From: Spizellomyces punctatus DAOM BR117
Lineage: Eukaryota > Chytridiomycota > Chytridiomycetes > Spizellomycetales > Spizellomycetaceae
Assembly (NCBI RefSeq): GCF_000182565.1
Contig: NW_015971539.1
Span: forward strand, 124,001 to 188,000
DNA: 64,000 nt
Direction of reading: 5' to 3'
Made by a program: the position numbers and the translations under genes. Below, one piece after another: positions 1-11,933 of the stretch. Under the pieces are notes generated by a model. That model was not told the DNA's origin. It did no database searches and worked only from the letters and a program-made list of their open reading frames with translations. Each line of letters opens with the position of its first letter. Positions within the stretch are counted from its first letter, which is position 1.

Positions 1-3000
1 CCTAAATCAAACCAGCCAATCAGTGAAACTAGCTCTCGAAGAGCCAAAAGGCACAATGTTGTCGCACTTACCCACAGACCGGCAGGTAACCAGCGTCAGC
101 GTGAAAATCTCCTCGTACGCCAAACTGGTCTCCCCAGCAATCATTCCACTCCCTTGCAGATTCTCGACACCCAAGCCATGCGTTCGACCAATCACATCAA
201 TGATTTTGTACCTCGTCTCTCCGTCGGTCGTCACTAGTTTCTCGCACCGGACAGAGGGATTGCTGCCTTGATCAAGGACAAGCTTCTTATGCTCTTCTTC
301 GGTGAGATAGAGATAATCGAATCCTTTAGAAGGATTGCTCGGGTCCAACCAGCATACGTTGAAATGGTTAATTACTTCGTCAGCGAGGCCAATGCGAGCA
401 CCAGAGTTGGCTGAGATGTAAATCCGGGGAATGCCTAATCGTCTCGCGTACTCAGAGGCTTTGAAGAACACCAGGTCCTCCATTGGCCCAAAGGAGCCAA
501 TATTGAACGTGATATCGTTGGCGACAATAACAATATGACGCCCTTCGGGATACTCGGGTGTGAACAATTCAAAGTCCCATGCCACCATTCCGCAAGTGTT
601 TTCGCCTAACAACACAAAACAAAGAAATTGATATACATTTTCCAACGTTCCTGCACAAATGAATACCTACCAGGTTCTCTGACAGTCTCTACCAGCTCCC
701 CATTCTTACCCACGACCAATTCAACCACATTCATAATTACAGCTGGAACCCTTGCTCCACTCTCCTCAGCATATCGAATCCAGCTCTTCTCCACAGCCCT
801 TCTGAACAATTCTGGAAAGTCATAGATGTAGGTTGTACCCATCAAGTGTGCCTTGTACCGTTTGGGCTGGATCGATTCGCGGGTCGGGTAGGGCGCGCCA
901 ACGGCTTGATGATGGAGTGGACCGGGTGGGGATGACAGCGACATGAGCTTTTGAACTCCGGTACCATCGCGCACTTCTTGATAGACATCAACTTTTGTGA
1001 CGTATCCGGTAACCGAAGAGATTGTGAACCGGATAGGTTTAGCTGTTGATGAGGAGGAGTTGGGGGGCATAGGCGGTGGGGAAATCAGACCGCTGCTACT
1101 GTATGGGCTTCCGCTTCCACTGTTCAAAGTATTGCCCCGGCGAAAGATGAACCGCACCTCGGCCGTAGCCACACGAAGTTTCCATAGGCGCTGTCCATGT
1201 CTATCTACAAACTCTTTCAAGCTCGCCTCAGCTGCATCAATATCAATTTCGAACGTGGGGACAAAGTTGATAAAGAGATGATTGCAGTCGGTGTTTGGGT
1301 ATTGCGCTCCGACAATCTCCAAAGCATCCATAATGTCCGTGACAATACGATTTCCCTCGCTGACAAGGAAGTCGTGAGTACGGACACCAGAAACGGGGGC
1401 CTGTCCTGGGTACACGATAGCTCGAACAAAGAACCTCGTGTCGGACGGGTTCTTTCTGCCGACCGCATGATAAACGTGGATGCGACGGTTATCGATAAAG
1501 CATGGCTTCACCTCATAGTTCGCCATGCGTTGGAGCTCGAGCTGATACGCCATGGCAGGCTCGATGTGGCGAATGACGAGATCCTCACTGTAATCCAGTG
1601 CTTCTTTGAACGTAAAGTAATGGGGGAACTGGTTCTGCCTCACGACCATAAATGTGATCCGTCGCACCCGTTTCGCACGGAGAATCGGACGAAGTGATCT
1701 GACAATGGACTCAAACTTGGCATGGGCAGTCTCATCCTTACCCAGTTCGGGTGCACAACTGTCGAGAATGGCTATGTTAAACACATGACGCATTCCAGTC
1801 ATACTTCGACGCTCCTTGGGGGAGCCGGGAGTGGTATCTTCGCCATATCGCTCAACAATATGCGGAAAGTTTTCCTCTAATTCTTTGAGCGAAGAAAATG
1901 CGCACATGGCACCTTTTCGAGTGCTTTTTGTGTCCACACGAGAGGACGAGGTAGACGTTGACGCGTACGAGTTCTTTCGCGACGTCGACTTTCCTTTTCC
2001 ATTCTCCACACTGACAGAGGAAGGCATAACCGGTCGAAGGGTGAATTCCCACTGGAGTACGAGTGGATTCGCATCAATGTGTTGCTTGACAGAAGTGATC
2101 GAGTATGCCTGGTAAGTGTGAAGAACGTAGGTATAGAATGCCGCAGCCTTGACGCCAACATCCTCATGGTAAAAGAATCTCGGCAAGACATCCAAGATGG
2201 CATGATTGGCTGTAATGAGTTTCGAGAGATACGCATGATCGAAAGTGGGTTTCATGGACCCATCCTCGTCCGACACGTCTTTCACGCCGGCGGACAAAAT
2301 AGATAATATTTGGGCATGTCGCTCCCCGTAGCTCGGTAATTGGTAATAGATGAGAGTTTCCCGCGCTTTGAGCGAGACCTTGGCGGTGGACCTTCCCACA
2401 AACTGCGCCAGTTTAGAGACGATAGGCAGGAATACGCTCTTGCCTTCGTCAGTGTCCGCACGCGCTTGATCAAGTAACGTCAAGACGAGATCGCTACGCG
2501 TGATGCCCTTTGAATAAGCCAAAGCGACAGCGGTAACTTTGCTCAAGGCAGATTTGTGTCGATCCCTCAACTGTAACAAAACATCTTCGTACCGCTTCTC
2601 GTTGAAAAGTTCCTGCACATAGACATATCGATCCAACAAATCGGCCAGAACATCCCGTTCGTGACTCTTCAAGCCCCGCGCATACCGGTCAATGACTTCC
2701 TGAACTGGCGCAATTAATACGGTAAAGGCAGCAGCGTCGTCTCGAGACATGGCCTGTTTTGCGCTTGCAATGAGTTGTTGGAAGACTTCAGGGGAAAACG
2801 GCTCGCCGTGTTGGCGGAACTTATCCAGCTCTTGGTGAATAGCTGCGTCCAATTTGCTGGGAATCCGCCCAGCAAGGGAGGACAACACTTGGGACAATTC
2901 CAAAAACGGAAGTTCAGGTTCGCGAAGAAGCTCAAGCAAGGTGCGAACCAGTGCGTTGATGTCACCATGGTATTCGTAACCGTCCAAGATGGAGTCAACC

Positions 3001-5863
3001 GTCTGCTTCACCTGCTCATATCGTTGGTGAGGCTTTTCTCCAACGACTTGAGGTGGTCCATAAGCAGGAAATTCGCCATCAAACAGAGTCGCTCGCTTGA
3101 CGCGGGATGGGTCATCGAGCACCAAAGTCCCAATTACATCACCAGACTGCAAAACACTACCCGCTGGCATAGTAAATCGGATCAATCCACTTTCGCTCGC
3201 AAGGAGCGGCATGTACATCTTCATCACCTCGATTTCAGCAAAAGCGTCACCGGCATTGATATGATCACCATCTTCGACAAGGTATCGAACAAGTTTGCCA
3301 GGTGAAGGAGATCGGAGCTTTGTTGGATCGTTTTCTTTCTCAAGGAGACATGTTTTGCTGTCGAGAACCAAATGGGTCGTACCATGTGCATCCTCCTTGG
3401 GGTAAACAAGATGCTTTTGTCCTCCCAGTAATACCAATAAACCACCATCCGCGAGCTTCTTGGCAACAACCTCAACGCTCGATCCATTGACTGACAAGCG
3501 GAAACGTTCAGGACCCGTTACCGAAGTCGAGATCTTGTATTGGACGTTATTGTAAATGAAGTCGACCAGGGCGGTGGTTACCAGGAGTGACCTCGCGGGG
3601 GTTTGCCCCTTTTCCAACGCACGATGATACTCGGCAAGATTCGCCTCAAATCTAGTGTGCGCTTTAACGACCGCACCACAGATAGCAGTAAGAATGGAGT
3701 CCGGTTTCTCAATCTCAACTTTTCTAGAGATGAGAACGTCCAACCATCCTGTGGTCACGTTGTTGTCAATATAAGTGCCGGTCTCCAGGATCTTGATGAG
3801 GTATTCGACGGTTGTACGAAAATCACCCCGAATCGAGAGTTCCTTCAATGCCATGACGAGGTTTTTACGCGAATCCTGTCGCGTCTCTCCGTAGGAGAAG
3901 ATATGCCCAAACTGCGAATCAGCGTACTCGTGGACGCCACCAGACGAGTTGACGCTAAAGTAACCCCAAACGTTGCTATTACTACGGAAATTGAGCTCAA
4001 GAACCTTGCCGCTGTTCGGCTTAAATCCTGCATCAGGGTTTTCGGCCGTAATACGTGCAGCAATGACGTGACCTTTAGGGGAAGGTTTTCGCTGAATTTG
4101 GTGTGATTGGGGGGAGGAAAAGTCAAAATCGATATCGGAGACGCTGTTGGGAGTAAGACCGTACAGAATGCGGATATCGCGGATACAGCTCAAAGGGATG
4201 CCCATAGCAACTTGGAGTTGTGCAGCGGGTATATTGACACCAGAGACCTGAGCAGAAGCTACACGTTAGATTAAGCATATAGCTACGTATAAGCTGTTGA
4301 CAATACCATTTCGGTCGTGGGATGCTCGACTTGCAACCGCGGGTTCAGCTCCAAAAAGTAGTACTCTTGAGTGGCCGGTTCGTAAAGATACTCGACGGTA
4401 CCTGCACTGACATAGCCAACCAATTTCGCCAACCGGACCGCCGCTTTCTCCATATTGGACAACGTCTCCGGGCTCGCAATGGTGATGGGTGCTTCCTCGA
4501 TAATCTTTTGGTGGCGACGTTGGACAGAACAATCACGTCCGAAAAGTGCAATGGCATTCCCGTACGAGTCTGCCAAGAGCTGCACTTCCAAATGTCGAGC
4601 ATTCCTCACGACTCTCATGATGAAAATTGGAGATCCAGGAACTTCTCGCTGGACCTGAGCGAACGATTGAGCAAAAACAGCAGGATCGTCGACGAGGCGG
4701 ATACCTTTCCCTCCACCACCTTCAGAAGCTTTAATCATAACCGGAAATCCGATCCGTTGTGCATGTGCAAGGCCCTCGTCGACGTCATGAGTAGTCGCTT
4801 CATGGTAAATATCATCCGGAACGTATGCATTGCCGTTCTCGTCTTTGGCATCGACAGTAATGCCTTCACCACTCCAGGAGACGCAAGGGACGTCCGCAGA
4901 TTGCGCAACGATCGTGGAAGCAATCTTATCGCCAAGGGCCCGCATCGCGGACGGTGGTGGGCCGATAAAAACAATCGGGCGACTGAGGGCACTAAGCTTT
5001 TCTGCCAGCACAGGGTTTTCGGATGCAAACCCCCATCCTACCCATACAGCCTTTGCATGCAACAATGTCAGTGATAAGCTAGGTAACCAGCGAGAATAAT
5101 AAGCAATTTGCTCACATCAACACCCGTTCTCTCAGCGATATCTACAATCAAGTCTACATTTGCATAGTTGTGGTTGCTAGTTCCGCCGGGCACTTCGACG
5201 TACTGATCTGCCATTCGTACAAACTCGGCATTCACTCTCAAATCTTCAGGAGTGCACATGGCGGTAAATTGTATGGCTCGCTCGTCGCCAAACGTCTCGT
5301 ATGCCCATTTGTGAATCGAACGAATGGCTTTTACGGCGGCCATTCCATTGTTGGCAATGAGGACTTTGGTGATGGGTGTGTGGCCTCTCGAGCGCAGGAC
5401 AAAATCTCGGACGGCATTCGGTGCCAACATGTTCCCCGAAGGACTGATGGGGCTTGGCACGCTGTCGCCTATGGGATCAATGCAGAGCCATATTCAATAA
5501 CTCGCTTCCACTATCATTTTCATTATGCCAATCCTTTCCATAGTTCACCAGCGGCGCTACGCCCGTTGCTGTCATCCAACTCATCCTGCCCCATCCCCAG
5601 CCGGAGCGCGACGGCCCTGTTACAGCCGCTGGGATACTCCCAGAGCTAAACAGTGTCCAGTTCTCAATCCAGCCAAGTACGAACGTGAGACAAGCGCCGT
5701 CAGTTGCACTCTGCAAGGACAAGGACCGTTCTCTATCTTGCCAAACTCGGCTCCAATGTTCTTGGTACAAGACCGTCGGCGCCTCCTGCCTTCCCAAAGT
5801 TCTATGCCCTGTTTCTACTTGTCTTTACTCACCGTCATCATGCTCTGCAAAGGAATGGGGCAT
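1..5863 (-). CDS. ACC1: Acetyl-CoA carboxylase, multifunctional, C-terminus beyond window
   Basis: Cytosolic ATP- and biotin-dependent enzyme making malonyl-CoA, the committed step of fatty-acid synthesis. My model reads 5863-5833, 5468-5116, 5050-4307, 4247-671, 605-72, then position 1 onward to the left; all junctions are GT-AG and in phase. About 1,746 residues are visible of a usual 2,200 or so. The biotin carboxylase domain comes first ([29 protein letters not shown]), then the biotinyl Lys in EVMKMYMP near residue 719, the long central region, and the carboxyltransferase domain (GNDITF-like [26 protein letters not shown]), which is cut by an intron at 71-2. The short first exon ([10 protein letters not shown]) is chosen because it ends in a perfect GTGAGT in the phase needed by the acceptor at 5469; the first intron is unusually long (364 nt). 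A start at 5430 is the fallback. Family assignment is certain; the N-terminal ten residues are inferred. Confidence 0.95.
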
Positions 5864-7186
5864 AGTGTATGGTGTGTGATAGAGTGAGCGTAAGGTCAGG
5901 AATTCAGAGATCAGACAAGTGGCAGATGGTTTGGACAGTGGTGGAATGTGACAGGGGAGATCGTATCAAGGGGAGGAGGTTCAAAAGGGTATGGAACCAC
6001 TATCTATATAATTCGTGGGGGGGTAAAGGATGCTCAAGTGTTCCGCCGCGACAATTGTGGCAGTGCTTTTGACTTTGGAAACTGTCTCTACGCGATCGCT
6101 TTGGACGTTGACAGGAAATGGTGTGAAAAGGGAATCTTTAAAGGACCAAATGTGGGGGAAATTGAACGAGACGTCAGGCTTTATACGCCTGTCATATGGA
6201 TAACAACGGGGAAAACTACGAGTTTTTCACGATACGACAACTTGTGTGAGCCGGAAAAAGCCCGTCAATTCAGCCCAAATCAACACCACCCATCGATACC
6301 ATAATCTGTGTGTGTGTTGAATAACTTATTAACCTCTGACGTTTTTCTTTTGGAGCTTCGGCTGAACGGAAAACAAGCTGCTTTTTCCAATGTTGTTTGT
6401 CTCTGTTTTTTATTTTTCATGTCCCCAAATCGCTTTCAACACGGTTGTTGTTTTGCACACTTGCAAAACGCGCTCGCGTAATCTGAGCGGATCGATTGCA
6501 GCAGGGCTTTTTTGCCGTTCTCCCCCCCTTTCGTCCGCTTCGTCCGCTTCTTCTCCGCCTGTGGGCTTTTCATCCTTTTTGCCCCCTGCGTATTGCAAGC
6601 ATGACAGATGGATAGACAAGAATATCGATGGGACTGGATTGATTAACGGACACTTGTTCAAATGGATTACTAGTATGAAGACGCCGTCATGCCAGTCATG
6701 GAAGTTGCTTTTGGAATACTGCTGGGTTTGTTTTTAGAATACTGCTGGTCATCTTGGGCAAGCAGATGTTGCAAGCAGAGAGTATCTGACAATCCTACTA
6801 AATACGTAGCGACAAGCAATACCTTGAGAGATACTTGTGCAGCATGTACATTGCGTACAATGGACAATATAACATTTCGTGAGCCAACGGATGGGCTGCT
6901 GCTGTTGGAATCTCCTATTCATCGCAAGAGTTCACAGTCATACTTTTGGACAATCTTTGTCTCTCTTGTTTGTCCGTGCCAGGGTGAGCAATGAAAAAAA
7001 AAAAAATGTGTTCAAAAAGTTGTTGAAAGCCAACATCTATCCAAGTTCCCATGGCAACAAGCTGTCATTTGTTTTCCTTGACAGTGTTGGAGTTTCCAGA
7101 AGGCAGCACCATAGCTGAGCTCTTGAGAAACCCATCCAGGACAGTGCTCACGCGACCTTATCGCTCCTTGACTTCAACACTCAACC
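5864..7186. other. Intergenic region between divergent genes
   Basis: This 1.3 kb holds the upstream regions of the carboxylase (leftward) and the PA2G4-like gene (rightward). Short open frames occur on both strands but have no start context, splice partner or family resemblance. There is a short GT run near 6308 and a poly-A run at 6993. I see no TATA box of the strong type used elsewhere in the window. Confidence 0.6.
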
Positions 7187-8925
7187 ATGGCACCACCAAA
7201 GAATGACCCCGTCTCCGATGTTGAGGAGGACGACCACTCTCAGAGCGAGGATGAAAACGAACTGTCGTCAAATGTGGTGACCAAATACCAAACTGCCGCG
7301 GACATTGCTAACCGTAAGTGTCCTTCTGGGGAATATAAAGACGCCGGATGGAGGGAGGAATCAGCTATTTGAACGTGTCACCTCCGCGCGGGCTTAACGC
7401 TTATGGAAAAGTACTGTCTCTCATTCACAATTCGTACTGGTGCCGGATACGATTCGGGCATGTGCGTCGGTTGAAAGACTGGGGGGATTTGGAAATACGA
7501 TCACAATAATGTGACATCATACCAGTGTTTCCCGAGTGCAGTTCATTGAAGATCAGTGGCTCCGACTAACTGTATATCACATTAGGTGCTCTGAAGAAGG
7601 TGATTGATGCGGTTGTAGATGGTGCCAAGGTGGTCGATCTCTGTGCGTTGGGGGACCGGACGATTGAGGAACTGGCAGAGAAGGTGTTTAACAAGGGCAA
7701 AATTCTGAAAGGTATACCCTCATCTCTAGATCTCGTAGGTAGATGATGAGATTTTGTATTCACGATGCCGAATATCTATCAGGTATCGCTTTTCCTACAT
7801 GTGTCTCGTCCAACACAGCCATCTGCCACATGTCACCATTGTCCACGGATCCTGAGGGTGCCACCGTCTTGAAGAAGGGAGATGTTGTCCGGCTGGAGCT
7901 CGGCGCTCACATTGACGGTTACATTGCTCAAGTGGCGCATACCGTTGTTATTGGAGCAAGCAAGGTTTGGAATGAGACGCGGCTCTACACGATCGGGGAA
8001 TGGATGTCTAAAGTCTCTCTAGGAAACCCCCATTACCGGCCGACAAGCCGATGCCTTCCAGGCCGCATACCTTGCTACCGAGGCTGCAATCCGTCTCTTG
8101 AAGCCAGGAAAGACCAACGTTGAGGTTACTGATGCGGTTCAATCAATTGCTGAGGATTTCGAATGCAAACCTGTGGAAGGTACATTTCCACTGTGGGGAC
8201 GTGTGATGGGAACACCTTGATTGTAATCTGCCTCCAATTGTTAGGTATGCTCTCACACCAGGTGCTCCGCAATGTTCTGGATGGTAGCAAACAAATCATC
8301 CTAAACCCGACCGAAACTCAACGGAAAGACATTGAAACTCAAACCTTTGAGGAAGGAGAGGTGTACTCGCTGGATATCCTTGTGTCAACTGGGGACGGTA
8401 AGCCCAAGACCCTCGAAACCAGAACCACTGTCTACAAACGGCAACCCGATGTGACATACAACCTCAAAATGAAGACATCTCGTGAAGTCCTGTCCAAAGT
8501 CAATAAGCAGTTTGGATCAATGGCCTTCTCATTGCGACACTTTGATGATGAGAAAAAGGCGCGAATGGGTATCGTTGAGTGCGCAAACCACAACCTTGTG
8601 GTACCGTACCAGGTCCTATATGAAAAGGAGGAGGCTGTTGTAGCGCATTTCATGTTCACCGTGCTGCTGATGCCTGGAGGCCCTCTCAAGATTACGAGCT
8701 TCCCATGGGACCAAGAGCTGGTCAAGAGTGAGAAGGAGATTAAGAGCGAGAACATCAAAGAGCTTTTGAAGCAGCCTGTCAGCAGCAAGAAGGCGAACAA
8801 GAAGAAGAAGGTATGCTTTTTTTTCTTTTCGTGATTATCCATAATTGCGCATGCACTGACACATTACCGATCGGCAGAAGAAGACGGCTGCTCAGAAGGG
8901 GGAGAATGGTGCTGAAGCCAAATAA
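7187..8925 (+). CDS. PA2G4: PA2G4/EBP1-like protein (catalytically dead methionine-aminopeptidase fold)
   Basis: Homologue of proliferation-associated protein 2G4/EBP1 (S. pombe Cdb4), a ribosome-associated, nucleic-acid-binding protein with a methionine-aminopeptidase fold but no peptidase activity. Exons 7187-7313, 7586-7711, 7783-7964, 8023-8179, 8245-8810 and 8878-8925 give 401 residues, close to the family's 390-400. The acidic N-terminus is followed by VVTKYQTAADIAN, GIAFPTCVS, LGAHIDGYIAQVAHT, GMLSHQVLRNVLDG, FTVLLMPGGP and a Lys-rich tail (KKANKKKKKK), all in family order. The first intron is 272 nt and the others are 58-71 nt; the third uses a weak GTTTGG donor. The first ATG downstream of the short leader is used. 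The Lys-rich tail, split by the last intron, fits the nucleolar and ribosome-binding role known for the family. Confidence 0.95.
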
Positions 8926-9653
8926 GTGCTACTGTGGACGAATCATGTTAAGGGATATGTTTGCAATGGGAGTAGGGATGCTGTGACTTTTTTTTTTTTG
9001 CAATACGCTTTCAAAACGCACTTTGTCTTTTGTCTTTTACCTGTATGCTTGACATTTTACATCCTCGTCAAATTACCATTGGATGGGGATACGTTTTAAT
9101 TTATAGGCAGGCGACAATAAAGCGGGGTACCCAATCCCAAGCCCAATTAGCCTTGAAGCCTTACAATGGCTTGTCTTACATCATTACATCATACAGATAT
9201 GCTGGGTTCATCTCGCCTTGATTGCAAAATGGCGTTTAGCAATGTTCAAAGGAACACTGATCGATTCAGAGTCTATCATGCACACTCTTCTTTAACGGAA
9301 TGCAGAAACTTGCAAATCAACAAATTGCGATTAAATGCATGCAAAATGGGGGCTTGCCGATCGAGAGTCAAAGCCCTTTCATACAAGTTGATACCTTGTG
9401 ATGAAAAGGGGGCTACAGCTTGTCTACTGCTATGATCATCTCAAAAGTAGTGACGTTTTTGTTCATTTGTCTCCCATGCCGTATGAGCACCTGCCCATTG
9501 CTAAATTTTTGGCATTCCTAGAAGAAGATCGGAACCCTCCTTCGTCACACACTCTCAACCAAAAGGATTTTGGAAAACAAGGACGCCCTTGAAAATCGTG
9601 CAGTTAACCTACCTACCTACCCTCGCACGCACCCACAGTACCAAATCGACATT
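8926..9653. other. Intergenic region
   Basis: It holds the 3' end of the PA2G4-like gene (a T-run at 8989) and the leader of the next gene, including a short CTAC repeat at 9609-9620. An open frame continuous with the next CDS reaches back to 9570 but uses no ATG, so it is not counted as coding. Confidence 0.5.
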
Positions 9654-11429
9654 ATGACTCGGCTGTCTGCATCCTTCATTGCTGCTGCCGTTGTAGGTGC
9701 TCTGATAGACGGGCTTGTGCCATCTTCACTGGCCTTCGACACTGGCCCTCACAATGATATTATGCGGAATGTGATGGAACGATTTGGTTACACTCCCGAA
9801 GCTCAAGCACTTGGTGCCATAGGCAACTGGTTCACGGACGTTTACGCATTTTCATTTTCGTTCGGAAACCATGTTCCGTTCCTACCGAATCACATTGCGG
9901 ATCTAGAGATGCTCCATTGCAATAATCTCTATTCCATCGTCTATGGAGCAAATTATATAGCGCAACACACTATTAGCAGCCGGAAAGCAATTCAAGATGC
10001 AGTTCGAAGAAATGATACATTATCCTACCTTGCATTACTAGGGACCACCGCTCACGCTTACCAGGACTTCTACGCCCACTCCAACTGGGCAGAACTTCAT
10101 TTGCGCAACGATTGCGACTGTTACAATGTCCACGACACGTTTTTTTCCGACATTATTGCCGCGAACGGGAGTGTTGATGCTATGATCAATAGTCGACCTC
10201 AGTTATCCGGTTGGCAGACGTATTCATGGCAAGACCGCAATTACCCAAACTTTAACATCTTTGGTGGAAATGTCGAACATGGCGAGTATTGTACAGGTAC
10301 CAACAAAGATAGTTATGTCAGGCCGTACTTTGAGGAAACACATGCCTATGCATTTAGCGCAACTGTGGAATGGATCTACAATGTTGAACAATGGGCCAAT
10401 GCGGTTGATCCCAATTTTGTCAAGACGGCAAGAGCCTGGGTGCCGCCCACCGAACAAGACCGGCAAGATCTTTTCAAGAATTTCGAACACGCCTTTGAAG
10501 TCTCTTATTCCACCACGGCGTGGGTATTCGGTGGAGATGATGGACACTGGAAAGGCTATGGATCAGGCTCTGTTCGAACCTTTGCCGCCAGCGTAACGAA
10601 TTTTGCAAAAACGAATACGACATATACAAACCTTTATCTGCGGAAAGATCCCAAACCCGTTTGGTCCCTCGTCACAGAGACCCCGCCGTACGCCTTTCTC
10701 AACAACTCTTACGATCCTTCTGGCGAAATCATTGGAAACGTTGCATTAATCCAAGATGCCATCCAAGGATTCACACCCTTTCCTTCCATCCCCGCTGAAT
10801 ATACAAATATGACCGTCGTCGTCGTTCGAACGCTAATGTACAATGTCTCGACTAGTTTAGGAAACAAAAACCCATGGGCATTAATCGAAATCGATAATTT
10901 CGCCATCAGGGAGGCACCCATGATGGGACAACGGGTTGGCACACCCTACTGGACGGCCATCAAATACATCCCTTCACCAGCCATCAATGCAGCATCTCGA
11001 AACGTCAGTATTAAATACACTCTCATCGGCGCCGGCGATAGCTCATCAGTAAACACTCGCATCCCCATCGCAAATTCTCAAGACGGGACATTATACATGA
11101 CGTTCAATTCAGCCGATAACTCACTTGTTGGAACCGGGATCTCCCCAGGAGTATACAATAGCACGCTGCAGACCCTCAAATCCGCTCAACAGGACAGCAG
11201 CATAGAGATATACGTTGATACCCGCGGACTGACATGTACGAATTCAACTGGTCAAAATGGACACTATGTCACGTTTTGTGCCAATACTGCCTTTGGGGAG
11301 CTAGGCACCGTTGAGGGGTGTCCTGGTAGTAAGTTCTCAAAGAATAGTAAAAATGGAGGAGTGACCATTCGGGCGGGAAAGAGCTTGTGGATTGTGTTGT
11401 GTGGTATACTAGTCGCTGTACTGATGTGA
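9654..11429 (+). CDS. Secreted Zn-dependent phospholipase C-like protein with GPI-type tail
   Basis: A single exon of 591 residues. The N-terminus is a signal peptide with likely cleavage after SSLA, giving a mature end FDTGPH. Around residues 131-145 the motif TAHAYQDFYAHSNW contains H-x3-D-x3-H, the zinc-ligand pattern of the phospholipase C/P1-nuclease fold, also seen in HET-C-like fungal proteins. Many N-x-S/T sequons and paired cysteines (CDCYN and others) suit an extracellular protein. The last ~20 residues (SLWIVLCGILVAVLM) are hydrophobic after a small-residue region, as in a GPI-attachment signal. The ATG at 9654 is chosen because it opens directly onto the signal peptide. Substrate and enzyme activity are inferred from the motif alone; a lipase or surface role is plausible but not shown. 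The C-terminal half has no family I recognise. Confidence 0.75.
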   Translation: MTRLSASFIAAAVVGALIDGLVPSSLAFDTGPHNDIMRNVMERFGYTPEAQALGAIGNWFTDVYAFSFSFGNHVPFLPNHIADLEMLHCNNLYSIVYGANYIAQHTISSRKAIQDAVRRNDTLSYLALLGTTAHAYQDFYAHSNWAELHLRNDCDCYNVHDTFFSDIIAANGSVDAMINSRPQLSGWQTYSWQDRNYPNFNIFGGNVEHGEYCTGTNKDSYVRPYFEETHAYAFSATVEWIYNVEQWANAVDPNFVKTARAWVPPTEQDRQDLFKNFEHAFEVSYSTTAWVFGGDDGHWKGYGSGSVRTFAASVTNFAKTNTTYTNLYLRKDPKPVWSLVTETPPYAFLNNSYDPSGEIIGNVALIQDAIQGFTPFPSIPAEYTNMTVVVVRTLMYNVSTSLGNKNPWALIEIDNFAIREAPMMGQRVGTPYWTAIKYIPSPAINAASRNVSIKYTLIGAGDSSSVNTRIPIANSQDGTLYMTFNSADNSLVGTGISPGVYNSTLQTLKSAQQDSSIEIYVDTRGLTCTNSTGQNGHYVTFCANTAFGELGTVEGCPGSKFSKNSKNGGVTIRAGKSLWIVLCGILVAVLM

Positions 11430-11933
11430 GGGAGGATGCGTCCTTTTCAACCCTGTAATTATTTGTATAATGCTGTAGGTTCAAACTAGTCGCAAACATG
11501 CTAAAATTCGTTAATATGGTATTATGCATCTGTTGCTGATGCACCCATGCACGGTCCTACCCATTTCGCCTTGTAGTTAGTGATCTCATTACTTGAGTGG
11601 ACCACTCATCTGTAAAACAATCTGGATCCATAACCCACATGCAAAAACAAAGGTTGGCCAAGGAAGGAGTTGACTAAAGGGTTAGGGTAAGGGTCAGATT
11701 TTGCGGTGCTAACTATTGGTCTTGCACTCGTGTGCCTCACAATTATGCCCAACAGTGCGGGAGAAGGACAATGTCACATTGAGCAAATGTGGTACACGAT
11801 ATGGTTGCATCAAAACACATGCATCATAAACCATTACTATCAGAATGTAAGGAAATATAAAATAGAAAGTCATACACAAGAAAGAAAAAACTAATCTACA
11901 AAAAGTTGAATGTATCCATTATACCCCTAATCA
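11430..11933. other. Convergent intergenic region
   Basis: This holds the 3' ends of the phospholipase-like gene and the CAF120-like gene, which converge. It is AT-rich with no credible ORF. A short string resembling TTAGGG repeats lies near 11680 but is too short and degenerate to be called telomeric. Confidence 0.5.

Noticed and set aside
4283-5065. Plus-strand frame opposite the carboxylase (4322-5074, 250 codons)
   Set aside because: It is the antisense shadow of a strongly conserved coding region; no motif of its own.
11676-11700. GGGTTAGGGTAAGGG-like string resembling telomeric repeats
   Set aside because: Only two degenerate units, in a convergent intergenic space between ordinary genes; no array follows.
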